NCBI GenBank assembly: GCA_907165065.1
Contig: OU015528.1
Span: 43,143,515 to 43,207,514, forward strand
Source of the DNA: Caprimulgus europaeus
Lineage: Eukaryota > Chordata > Aves > Caprimulgiformes > Caprimulgidae
DNA length: 64,000 nt
Direction: 5' to 3'
Below, piece by piece: positions 12,461-23,757 of this stretch (position 1 is the stretch's first letter; the number at the start of each line of letters is the position of its first letter). The position numbers and the translations under genes were made by a program. The notes beneath the pieces are model-generated. The model had not been told where the DNA came from. It saw only the letters and a list, made by a program, of their open reading frames with translations, and did no database searches.

Positions 12461-13362
12461 CAAACTCGATTTTTCTGAGGGAGGTTTTTCACCCGTAGGC
12501 AGGCTGCGAACAGCCAGAATCAGTCAGGGGTTAGGCGGGGCGGACCTTCCTCTGAGCTGAGCGGGCACAGGGACGCAGACTCGGTGTTAGAAGCAGCCCA
12601 GTGCAGTCGGTGTTTGGGAAAATGACAGAGTGTTTCCAGCCAACAACTAAGTGAATGTTCTTTTTAGGATCAGAAGGGGTCTTTTTAGGGACAAGGCTTT
12701 CAAAAGTTTTATCCCCATTCGTGGACAGATTCGGTGTCAAACCCAGAAAAATGCAAACCTGCCTGTTGGTGTGTTGATCAGTCAAGGACTCTGCTCATTC
12801 AGCAGGATGTGGGAGTATGTTTCTTAAAATTTGCCTCCTCAATGGAAAAGATGCATTTTTAGAAGTATCTGGGGAAGGTTTGAGCCATGTGATCTTTTGG
12901 GTAAACAGATGTCTCATCTTTTTACTTTCCCTCTAGCACCAGCATTACTAGAGAAAATGTATTTTAGAGCTTACTTTGGATCCCTCAATATAGGCTGTGA
13001 TTAAAATTAATTGCAATTAATTCTGTCTTGCACTAAACTCTATGCCTATGCTGTCAAGCACCAAAATCCTGATACATTTCCATATCTGGCTGCTTAGTTC
13101 CTGACTCAGACATCTCCTTCTCTCAGTAAACACACACAAAGATATACTTAATCTTTAAAAAGACCTGAAAAATAAATACATCCTATCCTGGACACTTACT
13201 GGGCCAATGACCTTGGTGTTAAGGGCTCTAACACCTCAGTTGTGCTTGCTCTGCAGTCATCGAGCTAAAGGCTTCTTTCAGCAGAAATTTCCCCTTCAGA
13301 TTTGTGGGTTGATGGGCATTTTTTCTTGCATGAAGGTAAAAACTGAGATGGTTTGAAAAAGC

Positions 13363-13766
13363 TTTATTTTTGAAAAGTCTTGACTGCTTTGGTCATGAAG
13401 AAGGGGAACTGATCAAGTGCAGTACAGTGACTGGAGAAGTTTTTGTTCCTTGTCCGGCATGTGAGCGAGGAGGCACCTGGATGGGGGACTTTCAGTGGCC
13501 CATGCAGAATGTGGAGCTTCATGACATCTGAAACAGTTTTGTGCCTGGGTTGAAAGCTCAGAGCTGCTGCTGCCTGTCTTGAATTCTGCAAGTGCTTCAT
13601 GAGCTCAAGAGCCATCAGGGAATCCTGTAAGGGAGAAATGGTGAGGATCTGCTGCCTGAATTTTATCTGGTTTTGCTTTAGCCCAGTGATTGCTCTTGGT
13701 ATAAAGGTAGTGTGTGTTAGAGACCAGAATCTTCAGCTTTGCCTGTCCAAAATAAGTATCCTAACA
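13363..13766 (-). other. Unassigned antisense open frame ending in a polyadenylation hexamer
   Basis: The minus strand is open for about 130 codons, with its TAA stop at 13366-13364 lying inside an AATAAA at 13368-13363. A usable splice acceptor (TTTCTCCCTTACAG) precedes GAT TCC CTG at 13624, giving a plausible last exon of about 87 codons that contains DSLMALELMKHLQNS. I recognise no family. Frames of this length occur elsewhere in the window by chance, so this is a candidate only. If real it would be transcribed against CRADD. Possible earlier exons lie at 14197-14315 and 14959-15068. Confidence 0.2.
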
Positions 13767-14196
13767 TCAAAATGGGAAATCCAGTTCTCTTTCTTGCCTG
13801 CTCTTTCTCTATCTCCTTGCTTGCACTATCATCTGACCCCATGATGGAGTTTAATGTTTGAGCTATGCTTAACAAACTGGCACCTTTTAAGGATGTGTGC
13901 TGGGATAGCTGTTGTTTGATTCCCAAATGACTCCTAGATAGAATGTAGGCACCTCAAAATTCCCTTCAGTATACAAGAAACATACTGAGTAACCTAGGAA
14001 AGATGGAGTACTCCTGGGAAGATGCCACCCAGCAATGCTTTCAGCACTCGGGGGAAGCATTTTTGGAAAGTGGCTCTGTCAGAGGGTGTCACGGACTCAT
14101 GGTCCTATGCTCTTGCATTCTGTTCAAGATGCCATTTGTCTGCCTATATGTTCTCTTGGTTCCCTGCCCTAGATTTTAACAACCAGGCCAACCTAC

Positions 14197-14315
14197 CTTT
14201 GATGAGGCCCTGGAAATCAGTGGGCGTCTCTGATAAATACTTTGGCAGGTTTCTTACAAAAGCTTTGAAGATCTCTGTATCTCCTTGTATCCTCAAGCTG
14301 GATGAAGTACAATTT
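14197..14315 (-). other. Possible antisense internal exon in CRADD intron 1
   Basis: On the minus strand two AG acceptors (exon starting at 14315 or 14297, 18 bases apart and so in the same frame) are followed by an open frame containing GDTEIFKAFVRNLPKYLSE. It ends at a good donor, AAAG/GTAGGT, at 14197/14196. The frame looks protein-like but matches nothing I know. It would join the candidate upstream exon at 14959 in phase, but not the downstream open frame at 13624 without a further exon. That mismatch counts against a simple gene model. Confidence 0.17.
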
Positions 14316-14784
14316 CTGCAAGGTCTAGCTATTTGAACAGCAGCTTCTAGTTTAATTATCAGAAACTGGCTTGGTAATCACACTCAACACCTGCCACAGT
14401 TTTTTTACTTTATTATTTAGTCATGAGAAAGTATTTAATTGTATTACCCTGTTATTTTCCTTTTCAAGTGCCATTAATGGGCCTAGGGATATGTTTGTTG
14501 TTAAGGATGAGACTAGACATCTTGATTTGGTTCATAGGTCTGGCACAGATTCCCAGGATCAGCTTGGATGAGTTGCTTAGTCTCTCTGGACCTTGATTCC
14601 TCTTCTGTTGAGTGGCTATAAAATTAATCTTTTCCAGCTTTTGTCTAGTCAGGGTGTTAGTCAAGTGAGATGGAAGCTGGCAGAGGGTATCTGATTGCTT
14701 CCTATGAACACATTAAAAGGGTAAATACCATAAGAGGGAGAAGAGCTACTTAAACTAAAGAACAGTTTTGGCAGGAAAAATGCC

Positions 14785-14905
14785 TATAAATAGAAGGTGG
14801 GCAAATTTGAGATGGAAATTTGGAGAAAGTTTCTTATCATCAGTTCAGCTGAGTTCCAGAGCAGCCTTCCAGGATGAGTCAGGGGAAAAACAACCTGGTG
14901 CATAA
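14785..14905 (+). repeat. Ancient CR1-like LINE fragment, end of ORF2
   Basis: The stretch GGAAATTTGGAGAAAGTTTC, then TTCCAGAGCAGCCTTCCA, then an A-rich run and AACCTGGTG follow the order of the sense sequence at the end of the CR1/L3-type second reading frame. In younger copies it reads roughly 'ggaaattagaagaaggtttctaacc ... ctggaacagccttccaa'. Divergence is high, so this copy probably predates modern birds. Edges are approximate. Confidence 0.5.
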
Positions 14906-15441
14906 GGTACATTTCCACCCCTCCTGAAATTAAAATGCATCGCATAGGCCAGAGCTACCTGCTGACTCTGTCCCTGCCACTGCTGCCTGTCTGTGGTACA
15001 TCTAACAGTCCTGCTGCTGCAGCAGCAATAGCATCAGAGGCATCAGTAACAGAGGTCAGGTGTGACATCCCTCTAACTTCTTGGGGATAGAGTCTTTTAA
15101 GGACTGGCAAATGCTTTAGCTGCCCTTACCATGGAGTGTGACCAGTCAGTGAGCAGGATTATTTGGCATGGTTTTTATTCCAGTGAAGGACTGGTCTTCA
15201 CAATGCCAAAGGTTCTTTTCCTGTCTAATATTTCTTGGATATTGCTGCATTTTAGCTCGTAAGACAGTGAAATCTGAACAGAAAGAAAATGGTGGGGATC
15301 ATTAATAGCTTTCCAAGGTTGGTGATTGGCATTCTTTCTAAAGGTTGCCAGGTATCAAACATCACTTCTGGATGAGAAAAGTTGAAGTATTTTAATTTTT
15401 ATTAATTTCCCTACTCCTTTTCTAACTCTCTAGATTGCCAC

Positions 15442-15739
15442 ATGGATGCTAGAGACAAGCAGGTTTTACGCTCCCTGCGTCTGGAGCTCTGCGCAGAGGT
15501 GCTGGTGGACGGAGTTGTTATTCAGTATCTCTACCAAGAAGGGATTCTCACAGACAGCCATGTTCAAGAAATAAAATCTCAAACCACCAGTCAGAGGAAA
15601 ACCATGATGCTCCTTGATATTCTCCCCACCAGAGGACCCAAGGCTTTTGATGTGTTCTTGGATTCTTTACAGGAGTTCCCGTGGGTTAAAGACAAGCTGG
15701 TGGTGAAGCGTAAGGAAATAACAGTGCCAGATCCTGCAG
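15442..15739 (+). CDS. CRADD: CRADD (RAIDD), first coding exon with start codon and CARD (partial gene)
   Basis: The exon runs 15434-15739 between a clear acceptor (CTCTCTAG) and donor (GCAG/GTAAGG). Coding starts at the ATG at 15442 ([16 protein letters not shown]...) and leaves in phase 1 after PDPA and the first base of a Gly codon, the position where human CRADD is split (PAG/DRL). The 99 residues align without gaps to human CRADD and keep [23 protein letters not shown] and [11 protein letters not shown]. They form the six-helix CARD (about residues 1-90), which binds the caspase-2 prodomain. The C-terminal death domain that binds PIDD1 is in a later exon beyond this window. In the PIDDosome, CRADD bridges PIDD1 to caspase-2 for centrosome and DNA-damage signalling. 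No frame damage is seen. Reading past the donor, the frame stays open for 17 more codons to a TAA at 15790-15792. Confidence 0.97.
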
Positions 15740-16653
15740 GTAAGGCCAGGATCGTTGTTTCTGCTAATTATAAGTTTGTTCTCAAGCCATAATTTTGAAA
15801 GTATTGAATGTACAGTAATTTCAGGTTATGCATCATGTAGATACAGAGCTTGATACCAATGAAAGGGGACAGCCTGAGTTTCGTGGAAGCCAACCAAACG
15901 CCAGGAAGTATTGCAAAGTTTGGAGAGTGAGCAGGGCTGAGTTTTAGGAGACGGGAGCACAGCAGGAGAGGCTGCCTTGGGAGAGGCTGGGATGTAGGAG
16001 GACTCAGACTCCATTACCTCAAAGGGAGTGGACTATAAATAGTAGTTTTGACTAGCGGCATAACAGTCTCTTTACCGTCCATACCTTATTATTGTTTATT
16101 TTATGTATGTTTTACAGTGGTTTGTTTCTGTATTGTTCATACTGACATAATTTTTATGTACTTACTTTTATTATTATTTTAATGCCATTTTGATTTAGTA
16201 CCATATGCTAATTTAGATTTATTTAGTTTATTAAGTTTGCTGGAGTGCAAATATTTAGGATCGTTACTTCCAAAATTATTAGTCATTGCTTAGTTTTAAA
16301 ACAAATTTAGGAGCTAACCGATTTAGTAGGTGGTGTTATAATCTTATTCAGTCGAATCTCAGGCTTTCTGACATTTAAATGGACTTCTAAAACTATTTTT
16401 CTGGACTTGGTGTTTGTTCAGAAGTTATTTCTTTACCAATCCATGCATGCAATTGTTGTGCTGTTTTGAAGTCAAGGTGACTGCTTAAAATGCACTTTTC
16501 TTGCCCTAGATTCTGGCAGCGTGCACTGGCTGCTAACCTCATGTTACCAATGAGGTAGTGAAATAGTTCTCACTTGGGAACATCATTTCCAAGCAGTCTG
16601 ATTAACCTTTCTCCAAGCCCTCCACTCCACCCCCTGCCCCATTTGAGTTTGGT

Positions 16654-16675
16654 CATATGCATTTTGATGCATATG
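16654..16675. repeat. Perfect 9-bp inverted repeat (CATATGCAT, 4-bp spacer)
   Basis: CATATGCAT is followed by TTTG and then its exact complement ATGCATATG. The arms resemble the palindromic ATGCATATGCAT arrangement on which POU-domain dimers bind, so a regulatory role is conceivable. The pattern is seen directly; function is inference. Confidence 0.7.
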
Positions 16676-19600
16676 CTGTGATTTTCCCAGTGTCGCTGTG
16701 CTTTGCGTGAGACTGAGCCTGTGAAGATGAGTGACTAGGAGCCGTTGACCATTGTGTACAGCTGCATCCCAGTTAGCTGCATGTTCAAGAACGTTTGTCA
16801 AGATCTGCAGGACAAATCTGACATTATCTTACCTTAGAACATTTTTAATGGAATACTGTGACAGCTTGTCTTTCCGTTGGGTCTACGTGGAGGTTGCTTT
16901 CTGCTTGCTCGGAAATGGGTAAATAATTTTCAGAATTTGGGAAGTAAATGTCCTGTGCTGCCCATCGAGTAAAACACTGCGAGTTCTTAGCACAGACTTG
17001 TGGCGTTGAGTATGTTGCAGGAGACCTCGATTACTGTTATGACAAATCCTGTCGTACTAACGCTCTTTATTTGCCTTACAAATCAGCCTATTCGTTTGCT
17101 CGCTGCTGGGTAAGACGTTGAATAATCCTTACAGTTCCAGAAGCACACACACTGCCATTGAGTACAGTCAGGATTGTGTAATTTGTTACTAGAAAAAATG
17201 TTTCAAATGTTTGTTCTTTTGATTGTTTTGTGGATTGCTTGTTCCCGTTCTTGACTCCTTGTGACTAACGTGCTGGATTTATACATATCAAGTTCTCTGG
17301 TTTCAAGTAGGCTGACTGTACTTGATAATCCTTTTGCCAAATTTTGTGTGTAAATTAGAAGAAGCTTCCAGATTAGATCAAAGGTTACTGTTATTTTTAC
17401 TGTGACAATACAGAATGTAAGAACAGGGTGAGATGCAGATAGCCAAGTTTGTTTTAATATTTAGGCATGTTCTTTAGAATCCAAAGAAAGAGACCATCCT
17501 CTGTGCCCTAATAAATGCCTAGTGCACCCTGGAATGAATTGAAAATTATGGTGGCATCATGAGTGCTGATTACATGCAAGAAAATGTTGTTTGGGATAAA
17601 AAGGCTTGCTTTGCATTCTAAACAACAACCTTGTAAGCTTTTGTCTCGGTAGAATACTTGAGCATATGCTTGGCTGTAAGCATGGAAAAAGCCATTGGCT
17701 CTAATGAAACTATAAGAATTCTTAAAATTAAGTATGTTCTTTAGTCCCATGCTAGATAACTTCTGCCTTATTGGAAACAGTTCTTATAAATGATGGTTTG
17801 TCAGTGGGAATTTTTTTTTTTAAGAATCCATTTGTAGTGAAAAAAGCCTGCCACATACACACCATCTTTTTTTTAGACCCTAAAACTTTTAAAATTGAAG
17901 TTGGTTTTATGGCCCTAGATTTTTAAATCTTTTTTTTTCCTTGAATCATGCATACTTATGGAAATCGCATGCCTGCTGTTCACTTGTTTATGCTCAATTA
18001 AAATTCTGTTTACTCAAGCAAAATATCTTCAGTTTTTGCAGATCTGGTGCAGGACTAAGGACTGGTGGCAAGTTTTTCCTTGAAAGAAGGTTTTATTTTA
18101 TAGTCTTTCACGTCTCACTGACTACACTCAGGATTTTTAAAGTCAATAAAAGTAGACTATTAGATTTTCTCTATCTAAATGAAAAAAAAACTGTGGAATG
18201 TGAATAGTGATTTTTTTTTTTGTAGGCCTTTGGATTATTGTGCGTTTTGTTCAAAGAGATCAGGCTTTCTATCTCTGCTTCAACTGAGAAATATAGTTTG
18301 TTGGTTCCCAGTTAAAAAAAAATAAATCACAACTGTAATTGTTAAGAAGCTTTTAATTTATTTTCTCCCCCTAGTAAAAAAAACCCAAATAAACAACAAA
18401 ACAACTGAACCAAACAAACAGCAATTTCAGAAGGACAGAAATCAAAGCATTTGTGATGCCGTAGTGTACATATGATCTGGTGGACTGAGCAGTTATGAAA
18501 TGGAAGCCAGAGTCTGAGACCTAAGCAAGATACTGCCACTGACTCATTGGGAGCCTTTGGGCAAATTCTCCCAAGGCAATGGATTTACTGATTCCCGAGT
18601 TGTGTAACTCGGTGTAATGTTCATGGAGCAGCATAGAGTGTAGCTGTAAATTGGCCCACTATTCAATGCAGAGTATGCTGTTTGGCTGCTTGCAAATAAG
18701 TGAACTTTAAAACCTGTGATATCCTGAGTTTTATTGCTGAATGTCAGTTGACTGGAAAATAATAGTTCTGTATGCTGTTATCTGCTGTAGTTCCAAGGAA
18801 CACAGAAGACCCTAATCCTGCAGAGCACAAGGAATAGTTTTTCCGTGGGAATCGGAGAGTGGCGTGCAGGCAGGTGGGGCCACTTGGACCTGTATAATTG
18901 CAGCAAAGACACCCAAGATTCTTTCCCCTTGCTTGTTTACTTTGCCCCCAGGACAGCCTTTTGCCTAGGGTCACCTTTCTCCTCTCTTGTATGCATCTGT
19001 CAGATCGCCACAGCTTTGAGGAAACCTTTTCTTAAGGTAGGGAAAGCATCATTGTAAAACCCTAAAAGCTCAAGAAGAAAATTGAAGTCATGTGCTTTTG
19101 GAGGTCAATTTTTATGACTTTAATTTATTTCAAGATGATAGAGTGTGTTTCTTGCTTGTGTAAGAAAGTGTGATAAAACAGTTCAGTACAGGGTGGCATT
19201 GCAAGACTTAATCATTATAAAAATCAACCACAGCATGAGTTCCTGGTTTTGAAGATTACAACTTCTGCCACAGTAAGAGTTAACAAAAATAATGTGAGTC
19301 AGTTTTGTTGGGAAAAGACTGCTCTGGTTTTTCTGCTCTAGTTTGGATAACTTCATGCCTTTGTCAGGAACATAAATCTTAAATATAGTATTATAATTCC
19401 TGCAAAAAACTACAGCTGTTGGCAACAGAATTCCATTCTTTCTAGGAACAGCAAACAGTTACCCAATATTTTTTGCACTGACTAAAAAAAATAAAAGCTT
19501 TGACGGCATTTGTTTATCAGAATGTTTTTTTAATTTCTGCTCAGGAATTTCTCTGCCCCAGTGTGATATTTCTCTCTATACTATATGTTGCTATAAAATT

Positions 19601-21265
19601 GTTTACTCCTAAAAGTGTTAGTACTGCACCTCTTTGTAGTATAGATGATTTCTCCATTCCACAGGAAATTGCAGCATTTTGAGAAAGAGAAAAGTCTGGG
19701 ATACAGCGTTTGCCAAAGGAATCCTGCAGCAGCCGTTGCTGTCTGGCAAATGTTAGTGAATTTGGGGCTTGTAGTTACACAGAATCATCTTGAGAAAGCT
19801 GTTCTCTCACAACTAAGCAAGGAATATTTTCTAATGCATGATTTTGTTGTTGTGGTACCTAGTCAGCAGTCTGCACTGGGGTCCTGTTAGACTTGGGTGA
19901 GGTTTTTTGTTTTTGGTGTGGTTGGGGTTTTCCCTGGATGTGTGGAGAGCGTGTGTTCTCATATAGCTATATAAAGCTTCTTGTTGTGTAACACTTTGGA
20001 TGAAGCATGCAAATACAAAACAAAGCAGCATGTACTTCTGCTGAGAAAGCCATCCTTCCCTCCCCACCCAGCTTTCCCAAAGTACTTTTTCCACAGCTGA
20101 GTTTTAGGTTTCTGAGGATTCGGATTCAAATGCAACAGCATTACAACATGGGGAAGTTTAGCATCTCTTCTTACCTTTTGTTGGCTGCTTTTTGCCCTCT
20201 TCCTATCCTGCTTCCTCTCACATCTAATGCAGTGAGGACCTAACAGCCTGGTCTCTTGCCTTTCTGTTGAGATGTCAGATAGGAAAGCAGCCGATGAAGT
20301 CCCTTTCTCTCTCTAAAATGGTGGACAGAAGATGGTGGGGTTTTTTCTTTCTTCTCTTTCCCTCCCCTCTCTTGTATAGTCCAGTAGCAGAAAGGGGAGT
20401 TTCCTCCCATGTATGTCTGAAGAAAAGGGATGGGCTTAGCAGCTTTGGCCACACTGGATTGACCTGGAGAAGAAGGAATGCCCTTGTGCCACATCCCAGT
20501 GCCTGGAGGCTATAGAAAATGTTCTCTGGAGAGATTCAAAGGCATTCTCGTAGGAGAATTTCCCGAACTCTTTTCCACATTCCCATCTTCTCTGAAAATC
20601 GGGTGTTACAGTTTGACTTTGTTTCTGACCACAGCAAAATCTGTGAAGTCTGGCATTAAAGGTTTGTGCACACACTCAATATTAACAGCATGCATCATAG
20701 CATGGACAAGTAATCAACTTCCCTGGTTCTACAGGGCGTTCTGTGTATGTATTTTGCTTTTAACCTGTGTATGAATGTAAGTTTTTAAATATTTTTTTTA
20801 AGGAATATTTGCTTTGTTGCTTTTTTTGCCGTGTTAATAAGCAGCTGTGTTTATGCTGCTTACTTCTTATGTTTTTCACTTTGAGAAGCCTGACTCTTAG
20901 GCATCACTGTTAAGAACTATAATGTTTCCTGTCCAGTCAAAACCCAATTTCTTTCAGGTTAGTTAATGGAAAGATACAACCATACTTGGCATCATCCTCA
21001 GTAACACAAATATGTGAGGCTAATAGTAATACAGATTTGATAAAATGCATAGTCTCTGCAAACAGGAGAGGAGAGGTGAGTTCTGGCAAGAGGGGTGTTT
21101 GGGCCAGCTCAGCCTGATCAACTACTCATAACCAGTGCCACTACGAGGAAGCAATGGGTAACTGGGATTCAAGATGCCTTGGTGCAGGGAATGGAGACAT
21201 CCATCTGCTGAGCAGACCTGATGACTTCCCAAGTTTGCTGCTTCCTGGGAGACTGGTTCCACAAA

Positions 21266-21435
21266 AGCACAGAATGTCAGGGATTGGAAGGGACCTCGAA
21301 AGATCATCTAGTCCAATCCCCCTGCCAGAGCAGGAACACCTAAATGAGATCACACAGGAAGGCATCCAGGCGGGTCTTGAATGTCTCCAGAGAAGGAGAC
21401 TCCACAACTTCCCTGGGCAGCCTGTTCCAGTGATC
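21266..21435 (-). mobile_element. CR1 LINE 3' fragment
   Basis: Reads as the complement of a CR1 tail: CACAGAATG, then GGGATTGGAAGGGACCTC, GATCATCTAGTCCAATCCCC, a match to the 'tgaatgtctccagagaagg' block, and CTCCACAACTTCCCTGGGCA. It therefore lies on the minus strand with its 3' end at the left. It is cut off on its 5' side near CCTGTTCCAGTG, the usual 5' truncation of CR1. Moderate divergence. Confidence 0.88.
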
Positions 21436-21479
21436 CAGGACATCACAGAGGTTGCCATCGTCAGACTTTGCTACTTACT

Positions 21480-23757
21480 CATGTGGGCACTAGTGATACT
21501 CCAGCAGATTAAAGGTGACTGTGGGGCTCAGTGATCCCATGTGAAGGGATGGAGCCCAAACAGTGTTCTCCATCCTGCCATTCATGGGGAAGAACCTGGG
21601 CAGGGATGGATGTGTCCTGGATATTCACACTTGTCTGTGAACCTGGTGTCATGGCAGCACTTTGGACTCTGAGACCACAGAACCCTTTTCAAGAAATGGG
21701 GACTGCTAGGGACAGATGAGATCAATTCGACAGTGTGGGCCAAAAGCGTCTACCAGCAGGTGTGCTTGGAGGAAGTGGAAACCTGCACAACTGCAGCATG
21801 GTGATGTCATTGGACTTGCAGAGACATGGTGAGACAGTTCACACAACTGCAGTGCTGTAGTGCATGGCCTCAGGTTCTCAGACAAGGATGCCATTGCAGT
21901 CTGTTCAAAGGAGTATCTTGAACGCACAGAGCTTTGCTATTGCGTGGGTGACAGGCTGGTCAGGAGCTTATGGGTTAGGATCAGAAGGGAGCTCAGTAAG
22001 AGACGACGTGCTGGCATCTTTTATAGGACTTCCCAGTCAATGGAGAATAGAAGATAGCAGCTTTACCACACCTACAAAGAGGATATCACGAGGAGACAGG
22101 AATAGGCTCTACACAGCAATGCATGGTGGGAAGATGAGAGATGAAGGATGTTAGTTGAAATGGGAGGTTCTGACTGGCTATGAGGAGAGTTTTTCGTCAT
22201 AAGGGAAGTCAAGAAGTGGAACAGGGACCCAGGGAGGTTGAGTAGTTGTATAGAATATTGAGCAACATGGTCTGATCTCAAAGCTGACCCTGCCTTGAAC
22301 AGGAGGTTGGACAAGAGACCTCCTGAGGTATCTTCCAACCTGAATTTCCCTATGATCCTATGAAGCCTTCTTAAAAGGGTGCTTCTATTGCAGGCCCTGA
22401 TTCTCTGGGAAACTTTAACAACTGTGGTGTTTACTGGTAATGTGATCCAGGACACTTCTGGAATGCAGATGGGACAATATCTAGATGAATGTCCTAGATG
22501 AGTAGACTAAGGGAGGTGCTCTTCTCGCCTTGCTACTTAGAAACAAGGAAAAACTGTTCAGGGATGTGTTTGCTAATGTCAGTGTTGGCTGCAGTTACCA
22601 TGCAGTGCTCAAGTTTAAGATACTGAGAGAAGAGAGGAAAGCAAGTAGCAGAGTGAAGGTCCTGGACTTTAGTTGTTCATGAAACTGGTTGATGGGACAC
22701 TCTAGAAGACAGTTCTGAAGGACAAAAGCACTCTGGAGACTTGACTGATCATCAAGGAAAACCTCTTCAAAGCAAAAAAAATGGTCCCTTCCTATGTACA
22801 GGAAAAACAGCAGGCATGGCAGGAGGCCAGCTTGGCTGAAAGGGGAACTTCCAGCTAAGCTCAAGTTCAAAAAGGAGTTGTCTAGGAGGTGGAAGTTAGG
22901 ACAGGCAACCGAGGAGCAATATAAAAGCATTCTGTGAACTTTTAGGGATAGAGTTATGAGTGGCAAAGATCATCTGAGTTTGAAACCATTCAAGGATGTG
23001 AAGGCAGCAAAATGAGCTTCTACAGTTACATTGGCAGTGCAAGCAAAACTAAGGCAACCACTGATGGAGGGCATGGAGAAGGGTTGGGTCTTCATATGCA
23101 AAGTCTGCTGTCAGTTGGCCCTGGTCTCTGTGCCTGGCAGTGGAATTTGGCTGAGGGAGATGCTGTTTATAATAGAAGAGAATTCAGCTAGGAACTACCT
23201 GAGTAGAGTGGACATACACAAATCCATGGAGCTGGATGGGATGTGGCTGAGAGTGCTAAAGGAGTCACCTTATGTCTTTGAAAGGTTGTTATCTGTCATG
23301 TTTGGTAGGCTGTGGTAAGCCAAACGCACAAAGTGCAATAAAGTGGCTGGGAACAGCCAGCTTGGCTTTACCACAGGTAAATTAGGCTTGACTAACTTGG
23401 TTCTGGCCTTCTGTGATAAAACAACTGCATCTGTGGATGACAGCAGTAGATTTAATTTAATTGACTGAAGCAAGACTTTCAGCACCATCTCATAGCATCC
23501 TTGTGGCTAGCTGTGAAGGTGTGGACTGAATGGGTGGACTGCACAGTGAGTGAAGAAAAGGCCAGACCTTGGACAACCCTCCTTGGGTTGCCCAAAGAGA
23601 TTGTGTCATCTCCATCCTTAGAGACAGTTAATGCTCAGTGGTAGAAGACCCTGAGCAACCTGATCAGATTTTGAAGCTGGCCTTGCTTTGAGCAGGAGGT
23701 TGGACTAGATGACCTCTGAAGGTCCCTGCCAACCTAAATTTTTCTGTGATTCTGTAA
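21480..23757 (+). mobile_element. Degraded long CR1 LINE with internal loss and a nested CR1
   Basis: Sense-strand CR1 sequence. The left part (to about 22065) matches what I recall of the region upstream of and at the start of ORF2. After an inserted second CR1 tail (about 22066-22365) it resumes with the endonuclease region (GGCCCTGATTCTCTGGGAAA). Reverse-transcriptase segments follow near 23220-23500, including a remnant of 'DGMWLRVLKE' (family form DGIHPRVLRE). It ends in a canonical tail at 23560-23757 with GGAGGTTGGACTAGATGACC and TTTTTCTGTGATTCTGT. Part of the reverse-transcriptase region is missing. Stops and shifts in every frame make it long dead. The left edge is uncertain. Confidence 0.8.
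22066..22365 (+). mobile_element. CR1 3' tail inserted into the older CR1
   Basis: From ACACAGCAATGCATGGTGGG to TATGATCCTATGA this is a complete CR1 3' end in sense orientation, with AAGTGGAACAGGGACC, CAACATGGTCTGATCTC and GAACAGGAGGTTGGACAAG. It interrupts the surrounding CR1 within its endonuclease region: the host sequence before it and after it are consecutive parts of ORF2. It is therefore younger than the host copy. Confidence 0.7.

Larger units (their letters stand above)
12005..15433 (+). other. CRADD: CRADD intron 1
   Basis: Sequence between the proposed exon 1 donor and the clear acceptor before the CARD exon (pyrimidine-rich CTTTTCTAACTCTCTAG, ending at 15433). The first 450 bases are still CpG island; the rest is ordinary AT-rich intron. 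It contains an ancient CR1 fragment near 14785-14905 and, on the minus strand, a set of open stretches that may or may not be an antisense gene (separate entries). No other gene was seen. Confidence 0.6.

Noticed and set aside
11362-12560. Long open frames in the CpG island (191 codons minus, 294 codons plus and several others)
   Set aside because: They overlap in many frames at once, are low-complexity (Pro, Ala, Gly, Arg runs) and follow from the scarcity of AT-containing stop codons in GC-rich DNA.
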